A DNA stretch of 64,000 nucleotides, taken from assembly GCA_028023455.1 (NCBI GenBank), contig JAQFVV010006313.1:2831147-2895146 (forward strand), in the 5' to 3' direction. Made by a program: the position numbers and the translations under genes. Each line of letters opens with the position of its first letter. The first letter of the stretch is position 1. The notes under the pieces were generated by a model. It saw nothing but the letters and a program-made list of their open reading frames with translations. It ran no database searches and was not told the DNA's origin. Source of the DNA: Epiperipatus broadwayi (Eukaryota; Onychophora; Udeonychophora; Euonychophora; Peripatidae). This document shows positions 49,072 to 59,740 of the stretch, one piece after another.

Positions 49072-52000
49072 CCTTCTACCAGATTGCTGTGATATAAATG
49101 AGTCATACCACATGTTTTAAGCATCATAATCACAACTGTAACCTAGCTTTTAGATCTAACTGGTCACCAATGACTCATATCACACATTTTAGTGATTAAA
49201 TTCTCCTATACAACCTGTCATACTCTCATTATTAAGAATATAAGCATGAAGAAACAAAATATAAAACTAATGAAATGATTCCTGTATTGAATAAAACTAG
49301 CATGAAACTATAGATCTAAAGAAGATCACAAGGTGACTAATAAAGATAATAACTTCTGGTCAAACCGGCCTTAAAATCCACACAAACAAAAGGTGATGAG
49401 TTAAATTTGATATACAGCAACTAATAAATAACTAATAATTATATGTCTGGAATGATTATGAAATTAAACTTATGAATGAAATGATAAGTAAATTATGATG
49501 TAGATGACTAAATGGATGATAGAAGGAAGTGATAATTAAATAGTGGAATGAAATGAGTCTAAGAATGAAAGGAAAAAACTGAAGATGTATGGAAATAATG
49601 ACTGATTAAGATGATGATAGACTAAGAGTAAATGAATAGTTGAGATGATAAAAGAATAAAAGTTAATGTATGATTAATCAATTATGGTAATAAGTTAATG
49701 TCAAATGGGAATGAATAACTAAAAGAATGATGAAATTGAAGAACAATGTTAGTGATGAAGACTAAAATCTTAAACTATAAACTAGTATGGTATTAAATGG
49801 TAAAAAAAATAAGCTAAATAAAAATAGGGATTTCAAGATTCACACAACCAGAATATTTATCATGAAGTTAAAACAAACTATACATTTATAACAAAAGAAG
49901 TAATTTCTATCTTAAAGTTTGGTTGATTTTTATAAAACAGTGAAAGTAATCTATTTCAAGTCCAACTATAATAATTGACTAGCAATAAAATTTAGTACAA
50001 TTTTAAATTCTATCTTGAAACTTAACAATTAATTCTTCTCAGGGTTCAAACACTATAAATTGTTATACAACATATATTTGGGTCAGTAAGAGGGATTTTA
50101 CCACTACCCAAACATAATGCACAAAACAGCTCTCAATGTAAACTCAAATTAAGAACTATATTTAGCAGTTACACATAAACTTTATAACTAATATAAACTT
50201 TAAAATTTACGACTGGGAATGACTTTTTAATAAATAAATACAATAACTTACCAAATTCCCTTTCTCAACTAATTATGTGATCAAGATCAGTGAATGATAG
50301 CTCTGTGGATTTAACTAAATCAATCAAATCAATATTATATTTATCTTTTAATCTATTACTTAAAATAATCAGTACTCTAAGTTATTAACATTTTGATTAT
50401 TGTGTGATAAGGCATTAGATGTACCAATACATTACAAGACTTACCAAAATTATTATGATATAGCATAATATAGTTAATAGTACTATATTAGTTGATGATG
50501 ATTTCAATTTATAATCTTCTGATAGGTTGATAGCAATAACAATAATAGTGTATATGTGTGGTAATTAGCAATAAGACTACATGAAACTAAATAAAATTTT
50601 AAATACAACAAACTTTATTTACAATATTTACAAATTTTTAATTCACAGATATGGCATGAAATAAAACTAATATATTAAAAGAACTTATGGATGGGAAAAT
50701 ACCTGGTCTCCCATTGACTATATACTCAGCAAATGATATAACCTGCTTATAAAATGATATTCAAAATATCATTTATTACTCTTTAGCATATTTTGAAGAA
50801 TAAAATTATAAAACCTATTTAACCTGACTATCACTTAAATTACAAAACTAGCAGTGTTTTTGGAACTATAGGATATGCAACAAGTTTAAATTTAGAATTC
50901 AAAAAATTTTAAAGTATTGCATTCTCCTAAAGCTCTTTCTTTTATCAGAATATGATACGGGCAATTAACATATTCTGTGCAATTACTAACTTATTTAAAT
51001 TTGAAATTAATGAGTTTAGTGCATTAAAATAAGAATAGACATCAAAAGTCAAATACACCTAGATCTCATGAACATTATCTATGTCCACACTTAATTGTTG
51101 AATACTCAACTGATCTTCCCAATCTATTGTCAAATTATTATTTGATAAAGATGAATCCACTGCTAATGTGCATCTCTTATTTTATATCTAAAAATTTCTA
51201 CAATTACAAATAGATCTTGGTTTGGTCTGTCTATAACTGATGTTGATCATACAGCATCATAAACACTATTTCAATTAAGAAAACACTATGCTAGATGGGT
51301 GTTCCTAAATCTAACATTATTTTTATACTTGCTATATGATTTTGATCTATTATACTTCACCATGTATGGTGAAAAAACTATCTCTATATTATCATGAGGA
51401 ATTTAACATGAAAAAGGGAGGCTTTAAAAAAGCAACATGACAGTTGTGTAATAATCTGGTTGATTTTACTACCTCTTAATGGGTATACATATGTGTGTGG
51501 GCTTTGCCTCACCATGAAAAGAATATAACTCAAACGATGGACATCCTTTCTTTCTAGTATTATTTATGCTAACGAGCATTAATTACCACTCAGCCTCTAC
51601 CAATCTTTTCTCTCATGAAATCAGCAATAGGTGACACTCTATCAGCCTATGCACCATATTAATATTAATATATGGGATTCCATTCTATTGGAACATCCTA
51701 TCAGCTAAAAGCTGTCACTAATCATTCTCAAATTATAGCAAGATAAAACAATACCAACAATAACAGTGGAGATATACATACTCCATTTTACACTGCAAGA
51801 CCCTTAATGTATCAACAGACCCACCAAAATATACATGCCAAATGATCATTAATCATTTAAAATGACAACTATCCTATTATTAGAGAGAGCACAACATATT
51901 TAAGCAATAAAGATCAAACCTGCATTTGTATTCAAAGTGGACAAGTTCATTTCTATACAAAACTACAAAAATGAAAAAGGCTTATATCAAATTTTCTTTT

Positions 52001-52584
52001 ATATAAGAAAATAATTCAGTCATTCCAATATATATATATATTTGATAAAATGTCTGCATATTCACCTCTTTAATAATATATATTAAAATTGTTTTTAAAA
52101 TATAAGAGAAGTAAATATTTTTCTCACTCTCTCTAGATAAACAATATATATATATATATATAAACAATATATATATATATAATTTTTAATGAATATTAAT
52201 GTGAGCACAGCTATTTTTTGTGTGTGAGCATAGTTTAATTTTTCTATGTATGCACATATGTATATTTTAATTTTTAATTTTGGATTTTTTATTTTTATTT
52301 TTATTTTTATTTTTATATTTATTTTAATTTAAATAGAATTTAAGCTTGATTAGGAGGGAATGTAGTTTTTTTTTTTTTTTTGTTTGAATTTTGTCATTGA
52401 TTGGGTAGATATTCTGCTGTGTTAGATTTTGTGACCAATCAGGGGGGGTTTGTTAATTTTTAATCTTTTACCAAATCTGTAATTTTTGATTATCGCCATT
52501 TTACTGTGTATTTTTTTCTTTCTGATGAAAACCAGTCCTCTGGTTGAAATATTATATTATTTATTGATTTATAAGTCTTTATTT

Positions 52585-52590
<6 letters not shown>
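49067..52590. other. ~3.5 kb AT-rich DNA without recognisable genes
   Basis: No protein family or repeat shared with the rest of the window. 49260-49800 is unusually purine-rich on the plus strand, with many irregular ATGAATGA-like words. Short (TA)n runs lie at 52030 and 52146-52182. Confidence 0.45.

Positions 52591-52591
<1 letters not shown>

Positions 52592-52664
<73 letters not shown>
52592..52664. repeat. (TA)n microsatellite at the outer end of the left PLE arm
   Basis: About 70 bp of TA repeats next to the 3' end of the minus-strand PLE; the other PLE copy also ends at an (AT)n tract. Confidence 0.95.
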
Positions 52665-52666
<2 letters not shown>

Positions 52667-52756
52667 ATTACAAGCATAAAGCTAAACTAGTCAATATAAA
52701 ATCAAAACTACCCCAAATCTAAAATTGAACCAGACCAGCATAAAAATAATATTAAA

Positions 52757-52808
52757 ACACAACCTAAGGTTTCATTGCTACAAGCAGACTTTTCAAGTGT
52801 AAAGAACT
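52757..52808 (-). ncRNA. Hammerhead-like fold in PLE 3' UTR (left copy)
   Basis: On the minus strand, ACAC / UUGAAAA / GU-CUGC-UUGUA-GCAA-U / GAAA / CC-UUA-GG / UU / GUGU has the three-stem order of a type I hammerhead. Stem II has one mismatch compared with the right copy. Core positions 3 and 8 are U and A in place of C and G; these two bases pair in the active ribozyme, so the pair is kept. See the right copy at 55994 for the better fold. Confidence 0.45.
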
Positions 52809-52836
52809 ACAAAAAAACCACACATTATATATACTA

Positions 52837-55050
52837 TTAAAAACTACCCACAAATCCATTCACTTCCCATCCACCCTTAATATTAAAAGAACTTTTAAAT
52901 AAGTTAATTGCTTCAGAATAATAAATTTTCAATAATAAAGACTCTTTAATTCTTCTTTTGATTTCATTTCTCTCAAAGAAGACAACCTTAGCTTCATCAA
53001 AATCAATAGTGTGGCCTGTATCTTTTTCATGGACATACAAAGCAGAACTAAGATATCTATTTTTAACTCTACTTTTATGAACCTCTATTCTTTCATTTAA
53101 ACTCAAACTACTCTGACCTATGTAAACCTTCTTACAAAATAAACAAGGAATAAAATATACCACACCAGGAATAGTCCTTCTATCAAAAACTTCTTTTGTA
53201 TTATTTAATAAATTATTCAATGTAACACCCCTTTTCCAAGCAATTTTCTTATTTCCAAATAATTTACTATTTCTACACACAATTTTATAAGAAGACAATT
53301 TAAATGGCAAAGAAATAAAATCATATTTTTCTTTAACCTTTACATCCTTACAAATATTACTATTAAATAAAATACTTTTAACAAATTTATCAGAGTATCC
53401 AACACTCAAATAATCTTTATAAAATTGATATTTCTGAAACAAAGCTACCCCACAAGAATTATTTAATTTAATATTCCTATGACAATAATTCCTTAAAGCA
53501 GCTACTTTATGAGATACAGACTGATAGCTATCAGGTTTAATTATAGATCTTAATTCTTTACTTTTAACTAAATGACTGCACAATAAACAATTAGTTTCTA
53601 TATTTCTAATCACCAAAAGATCTAAAAATTTTAACTTACCAAAATCTAACCCCCCTCCTTCTAACACAAATTTTATAGAAGGATCAAAACAATTAAACTC
53701 ATTTACAAATTCCTTCAATTTATCATTCTCAACTACAAATAAACAATCATCAACATATCTGACAAATAATTTTACATATAAACAATTCTTTTTAATAATA
53801 ATTTCCTCTTCCATAAAACTAATATAAACTGAACATACTAAAGGAGAAATAATATAACCTATTATCCACCCTTCCTTAATCTTATAAAAATTACCTCTAT
53901 AAGTAAAATACATAGAATCTTCCAATAACAAAAGCAAATCTTTAATTACCTTAATTTTATTTTTTGATAAAGAACTTTTCTTAATCAATACAGACAAAAG
54001 AACATCAATACTGCTTAACCTATTAACAGACTGATACATATTTTCAATATCTAAACTTCCAAATACCCAATTACTTTCCATTTTAAAATTATTAATCTTA
54101 TCAAAAGCCTCAAAAGAAGAAGAAACTGTGTACTGACCAAAATCAACAAATTGTTTTAAAAAATTATTCAAGAATTTAGAAATACCCTCTACAACACTAC
54201 CTGTAAAATCAAAAATAAATCTTAAAGGAAAACCATCTTTATGAGTTTTAATATTCACAAACATCTTAGCTGATGTAAAATCATTAGGATAGCATTTTAA
54301 ATAATCTACTCTATTAAAAATTTTTAAATTAACCATTTTCTTCATAATATCTATCAATTTTCTTTTAATCAAATTACCTGGATTTTTATCTAACAACATA
54401 TATTTACCATTATTTAATTCTCTATCCATTTTCTCTTTGAAATCATCTCCTTTCATAATAACAAACCTACCAGCTTTGTCTTCACGAGAAATGATTACAT
54501 CATTAGCAATTAACCTATTTTTAAGATGTTTAATCTCAGCAGGATTAATAACAAATTTTTCTTTCCTTTTTAAACTTTTATTCAAAATCGATTGAATACT
54601 AACTTTCTGCTCATCACTCAAATTACTAAATTCAATAGACGAAATTGTATCAAAAACTATATTTTTTGAATAAAATGGAACAAAATTAGGGCCTTTACCA
54701 AGAATATCTAATTCTCTATCATTTAACTTCAAATCCGTAAGATTAACAACTCTATCCTCAGAAACCTTATTCTTATACCCTTTATCACTACAATAAACTT
54801 TATTAACTTTCCCAAACAACCACTTTAATTTTCTTTCATATTTTTTACAATAGAAATTTGACCTATTCTGTCTAAATTGTCTCATAAAAAAATTCAAAAT
54901 TGCATAATTAAAATCTTGCCTCCTTTCTAAATAATATCTATTCCTTTTATATAGATAAATAAATTTATAAAACCTTACAAAAGTATCTTTTAAAAAACTA
55001 TTCAATATATATGTTTGTAACTTAAAAACTAAATTTTTATTTTGAATCAA
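52837..55050 (-). CDS. Penelope-like RT with C-terminal GIY-YIG endonuclease
   Basis: An uninterrupted 737-codon frame; the first codon at 55050 is TTG and the frame stays open upstream to ~55125, so the true start is unknown and the copy may lack its 5' end. Order: a basic N-terminal region (1-100); the PLE segment ISREDKAGRFVIMKGDDF (~187-204; family LPADKGxxVVM); MFVNIKTHKDGFPLRFIFD (~263-281); RT motif A GSLDIENMYQSV (~331-342); motif B-like WIIGYIISPLVCSVY (~395-409); catalytic RYVDDCLFVV (~431-440); LKFLDLLV (~473-480); then a GIY-YIG nuclease from ~628 (PGVVYF ... KKVYIGQS, Arg ~654, HEKDTGH ~674, Glu ~686) to the end. All catalytic residues seem present, so the protein could be functional. 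The host would not be expected to need it. Confidence 0.88.
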   Translation of the reverse strand: MIQNKNLVFKLQTYILNSFLKDTFVRFYKFIYLYKRNRYYLERRQDFNYAILNFFMRQFRQNRSNFYCKKYERKLKWLFGKVNKVYCSDKGYKNKVSEDRVVNLTDLKLNDRELDILGKGPNFVPFYSKNIVFDTISSIEFSNLSDEQKVSIQSILNKSLKRKEKFVINPAEIKHLKNRLIANDVIISREDKAGRFVIMKGDDFKEKMDRELNNGKYMLLDKNPGNLIKRKLIDIMKKMVNLKIFNRVDYLKCYPNDFTSAKMFVNIKTHKDGFPLRFIFDFTGSVVEGISKFLNNFLKQFVDFGQYTVSSSFEAFDKINNFKMESNWVFGSLDIENMYQSVNRLSSIDVLLSVLIKKSSLSKNKIKVIKDLLLLLEDSMYFTYRGNFYKIKEGWIIGYIISPLVCSVYISFMEEEIIIKKNCLYVKLFVRYVDDCLFVVENDKLKEFVNEFNCFDPSIKFVLEGGGLDFGKLKFLDLLVIRNIETNCLLCSHLVKSKELRSIIKPDSYQSVSHKVAALRNYCHRNIKLNNSCGVALFQKYQFYKDYLSVGYSDKFVKSILFNSNICKDVKVKEKYDFISLPFKLSSYKIVCRNSKLFGNKKIAWKRGVTLNNLLNNTKEVFDRRTIPGVVYFIPCLFCKKVYIGQSSLSLNERIEVHKSRVKNRYLSSALYVHEKDTGHTIDFDEAKVVFFERNEIKRRIKESLLLKIYYSEAINLFKSSFNIKGGWEVNGFVGSF

Positions 55051-55125
55051 CTTTTTATTTCTACTAAAATTAATAACACAACACCTAGGAAAAACACGAA
55101 ATTCCCTACATTTTTTAAGAAAAAA

Positions 55126-55959
55126 ATTGTGTTAGAAGGAGGGGGGTTAGATTTTGGTAAGTTAAAATTTTTAGATCTTTTGGTGATTAGAAATATAGAA
55201 ACTAATTGTTTATTGTGCAGTCATTTAGTTAAAAGTAAAGAATTAAGATCTATAATTAAACCTGATAGCTATCAGTCTGTATCTCATAAAGTAGCTGCTT
55301 TAAGGAATTATTGTCATAGGAATATTAAATTAAATAATTCTAGTGGGGTAGCTTTGTTTCAGAAATATCAATTTTATAAAGATTATTTGAGTGTTGGATA
55401 CTCTGATAAATTTGTTAAAAGTATTTTATTTAATAGTAATATTTGTAAGGATGTAAAAGTTAAAGAAAAATATGATTTTATTTCTTTGCCATTTAAATTG
55501 TTTTCTTATAAAATTGTGTGTAGAAATAGTAAATTGTTTGGAAATAAGAAAATTGCTTGGTAAAGGGATGTTACATTGAATAATTTATTAAATAATACAA
55601 AAGAAGTTTTTGATAGAAAGATTATTCCTGGTGTGGTATATTTTATTCCTTGTTTATTTTGTAAGAAGGTTTACATAGGTCAGAGTAGTTTGAGTTTAAA
55701 TGAAAGAATAAAGGTTCATAAAAGTAGAGTTAAAAATAGATATCTTAGTTCTGCTTTGTATGTCCATGAAAAAGATACAGGCCACACTATTGATTTTGAT
55801 GAAGCTAGGGTTGTCTTCTTTGAGAGAAATGAAATCAAAAGAAGAATTAAAGAGTCTTTATTATTGAAAATTTATTATTCTGAAGCAATTAACTTATTTA
55901 AGAGTTCTTTTAATATTAAGGGTGGATGGGAAGTGAATGGATTTGTGGGTAGTTTTTAA
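55126..55959 (+). pseudogene. Truncated PLE RT end plus GIY-YIG endonuclease
   Basis: Encodes the RT tail (LKFLDLLVIRN) and the complete GIY-YIG domain (PGVVYF ... KKVYIGQS ... HEKDTGH) but lacks RT motifs A to C. One TAA at 55561-55563 replaces the AAA (Lys) codon of the long copy after KIAW; the frame then continues to 55959. The GIY-YIG segment alone could be translated from 55576, but nothing suggests it is. Confidence 0.85.
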
Positions 55960-55991
55960 TAGTATATATAATGTGTGGTTTTTTGTAGTTC

Positions 55992-56040
55992 TTTACACTT
56001 GAGAAGTCTGCTTGTAGCAGTGAAACCTTAGGTTGTGTTT
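55992..56040 (+). ncRNA. Hammerhead-like fold in PLE 3' UTR (right copy)
   Basis: Stem I: ACAC with GUGU (55995-55998 with ~56034-56037). Core: UUGAGAA. Stem II: G-[U]-CUGC with GCAG-U, loop UUGUA, one bulged U. Core: GAAA (56022-56025). Stem III: ACC/GGU with loop UUA. Cleavage position: GUU before GUGU. Relative to CUGANGA, C3 is U and G8 is A in both copies. C3 and G8 form a Watson-Crick pair in the full-length hammerhead structure, and paired exchanges can rescue activity, so U3-A8 may be a natural covariant. PLEs are known to carry hammerheads, which supports homology; activity is uncertain. Confidence 0.5.
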
Positions 56041-56093
56041 TAATATTATTTTTATGCTGGTCTGGTTTGATTTTAGATTTGGGGTAGTTTTGA

Positions 56094-56125
56094 TTATATA
56101 TATATATATATATATATATTCCAGT
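56094..56125. repeat. (AT)n at the 3' end of the right PLE copy
   Basis: About 26 bp of AT repeats directly after the PLE 3' UTR. Confidence 0.9.
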
Positions 56126-58166
56126 TTTCCCTTAACTAAAAAAAAAAAAAAAGTATACATAATATATATATATATTTTTACACATTTTTTTCTTTAACTC
56201 AATATGTAAATTTTTCATGCCACAACCAAACATATATGTTTAAAAAATAAAATTCCCAAACAACACATTACCTAAGAGATATACATAATACAGCAATTAT
56301 ATAAACAAAATAAATGTACATTTTTATTCATTAAATTTTTATCCTATTTGTTCAAATTATTTTATCCTGGTGAGTTAGAATAATAAAAACGATTCTTAAG
56401 AATAAATCTTGTGGTGAGCAAACATTCCAGATAACACATATATAATTTATTATCCGGTTGGATATATAATAAGCAATATTTAACACTCATCCAAAAGCAA
56501 AAACTATTTGGGGTGTTTCTGTATCGATAGTTAATAAGGCAATTAAATTGTAACAGACTTAAAAAGATAAGTTTATCTACTTTTCTCTAGATAGTTTTCC
56601 TGAATAATTCTTTAGGTTATTGGAATCTTTAAAACAAACTTTTTAAAATCTTTATTGATTTATTCTGTAAGTGTTTCAAATGAAGTCTAACCAGAATCAT
56701 TTATTACATTTTAAATCAAGATAATTTTTCCTTGAAAACTAGTGGAATTTTATTACACTTAGCATATTTATCTTTTTTTTTTTTAAAAACCCTTTGTTAA
56801 TTTTATTCTTCCCTGCATGGCAATATATATATATATATGTAGCAATGTTTAAAATTAAACAGGGTATATTCCAATATTGTAAAACATTATTATAATGGCG
56901 TATATTTCTCAATAAAACTTTAAAAGTAAATATTTATTTCATTCCATTCTTATTGGCAAAGTATGATGTGATTCTCAATATTAGAAGGAATGTATCCAAT
57001 TATCACTATGACATCTTTAGCATTTTAATTATTTGGTAATTGATTATTTCTTTCATTACATAGGTTTCCGCTATAAAAATTAGCAGACAATAGAGAATAA
57101 AGTTACACAATTATTTTCATGTTTACTTTATTAAAAGTTAGATGATTCAAAAATGACTTTTAAATTTATTTACTATATATATCATATATAACACTTGTTT
57201 TCAAAATTATCTCGAATTATTATTTTTTATTGATATTTTAACTTACAAACATAATATTGTTCGACTGAATAATAATCAACTTTTTAATTTATGTATAAAT
57301 AATTTGTGTGTTATTTTTAAAGATAAGAGTTTAAATGTATGAAGAAAGTAAAAGCAAAAGCTTACTTTCTCTTGAATAGAGACAGTTAGGATGCATAAGG
57401 TTTCCATTTCTCCTTCTGTATAACTTCTTAGAATCATCAATCAATAGTAAAATTGTGTTTAAAATGACTGCAATGTTTTTAGATTTTCTACTCCAGCATT
57501 TGTAGATAGCAAGATATTATCATTTCATTGAATTAGATTCCAGAAATTTCTGATGTTTAGTTTTTTTTTTCTTCCTTATTTTAAATCACAGTTTAAGTCT
57601 GTGGTTGCTTAGTTCTTGTTTTTTTAATCAGTCCACACACCCCTAACTTGGTTAGCTAATATATAGCTTGTTTTTCTAATGCATTCTGGGAGTGAATTGG
57701 CCAATAATTTTTAGTGTGCATAATTAATATTACCCCCTCTGGCTTCATTTTTTAATAACTATCCATTATTATTTAAGACAGCTTTAGATATACTACATAA
57801 AAAATATGCTTAAGTAATTTACTGTAATGATTTATTTTACCAGACTTACAAATTTGATTTAATTATTTATTTATTTCAATTGCTATTCAACAATAATAAA
57901 ATAGTAATATATTTATCTCCCAAATAATAACCATACTTTTAAATTGTTATTTTAGTCTAGTCAGAACTTAGACTGGGTTTGAAATCTCATCTCCACTCAA
58001 GCAATTTCCTAGTGCATCCAAAACAGTCTTTATTGAAAGTCACTTTTTAAGATTTTAATGCCAAATATATCATCATTTAAAATTTTGGATTATTTAATCC
58101 AGGGACCTAAATAAAAGGTCACAATATATATATATATATATATATGACCTTTTATTTATTAATACT

Positions 58167-58205
<39 letters not shown>

Positions 58206-59740
58206 CAGTATTAATATGATTGATGAGTATTTCATATAGGGTACCAGAAGATAGACTCTACTGAATATAAAACTGAGATTACATTTATATTATGTGTATT
58301 AAGTTGTTAGACTTTCCATTAAGTTGATTCCTTACCTCAAAAATTCACAGTGTTATGAGTCTAAAAGATATATGAATTCACATGAATGTTATCTCTAATA
58401 CCAATTTGGAGTAAACTTTATAATTAAATACTCTAATCCTTATTTAATCTAAATAAATAAAATTTAAAAGAGATCATGGTTTATCTCAGTATTATTTTTT
58501 AACAAAAGGAGTAGAGATAATTAAATAATAATAACAAAACAATTTATTTACATGCAGTTGTAATATACTGAAGCAATAAAATCTGGAGTACATGTTTTGT
58601 TTCATTGCCTGGTGACATTAGAACCATTAATAGTAGGGTTTGAACCCATTTTTATATTTATTTGGTCATTTGGGAATGTTAGGCACACATCTATACACAG
58701 ATGACTTCCACCCTATTTGATTAAAATGGTTATGTTTAACCAATTTATTATTATTAATTGTAATTAGATTTTATTTCTGAAACCTTAAATTCCCTTCATT
58801 ACAGATAATTGTGTATGTGCATATATGGATTACAGATATGGAAATTAAGATTATGTAATAAAATATGTGGGAAATTCTATATATTATTTGTTTATAATTA
58901 ATGTGAAGCTAAATCAATACCAGAGAATGTTCTGGAAAGTAATTAGTGAAATTTAAATGTTATAAGACAAAAGAACTTATATTAATTAATATTAATTAAT
59001 GTTGGAATGTCATTCTCATTTAACTATTTCAACAATTTTCAAATTAACGAAATCATATCTTTTATGTCTATTTCCAACTCCGAAATAGATTTGAACAATA
59101 CTTTCTGGAACTTATCTATTTACATCTTTCAACAGTAAAAAACTGAACAATAATAGCTAAAATCAAGCCAGGTAATTAATGCATATCTGGTCACCACAAG
59201 TAAAGACATTTCTGGAAGGTTTGGCATTTTATAAAAATTGCCAAATTTCGAGCATAGGGATGAAAAGATTTGAGTTACATGCTAAATAAGTCCACATCAT
59301 GCTTCGCTTTACTTTTGACTTGTCACTTGACTAAGCTATAATAAAATGACTGCTGAATAGAGGGAAGAAGTTTGCTTCTCCAGATCTTTAGATCATCCTC
59401 ATGCTGCCTTTTTGCCATGCCATGCCACTTGAAAACTGCCTTATCTGAACTATGAAAGGACTTTTGAAAGATACTTACCATTATTTTATTCATATATTGC
59501 ACTGCTAACTGTGCTTTCCAAGTCTAAATTTCATATATGTTTAATCCAAATGCCCACCAAGTCATCTAGAAGGTCCCTTAAGTTAAGTTTTCCATTGTCT
59601 CATTTGTTATGTTTCAGTGCCAAAATATTTCCTTTCCTTACTATCATTTTAACATGATAATTCCATTTTAAAACGTCTTTTAATAATATGCAGAAAATTT
59701 CAAAAGTATTATTACAAATATTGCCAATTTAGGTGTTATT
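56126..59740. other. ~3.6 kb AT-rich DNA without recognisable genes
   Basis: No protein family or known repeat. At 58108-58165 AAATAAAAGGTCA and its reverse complement flank a TA run and would form a hairpin; a second TA run ends at ~58203. 59160-59480 is less AT-rich but not recognised. Confidence 0.45.

Larger units (their letters stand above)
52670..55125 (-). mobile_element. Penelope-like element, minus-strand copy (long)
   Basis: From ~55125 to ~52670 on the minus strand: coding region, then a ~170-bp 3' UTR ending at a TA tract. The start abuts a second copy in the opposite direction, so the 5' end may be truncated: the reading frame is open from 55125 with no ATG before codon ~56 of the recognised protein. 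PLEs are retroelements with a telomerase-related RT and a C-terminal GIY-YIG nuclease, and often insert as partial or inverted tandem copies. Confidence 0.85.
55126..56094 (+). mobile_element. Penelope-like element, plus-strand copy (5'-truncated)
   Basis: Begins abruptly at 55126 at the position matching codon ~460 of the long copy (VLEGGGLDFGKLKF) and runs through the GIY-YIG domain and 3' UTR to an (AT)n tract. About 97% similar to the corresponding part of the minus-strand copy (53669-52670). The two form a head-to-head inverted pair with ~970-bp arms and a ~1.45-kb unique centre. Confidence 0.88.
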
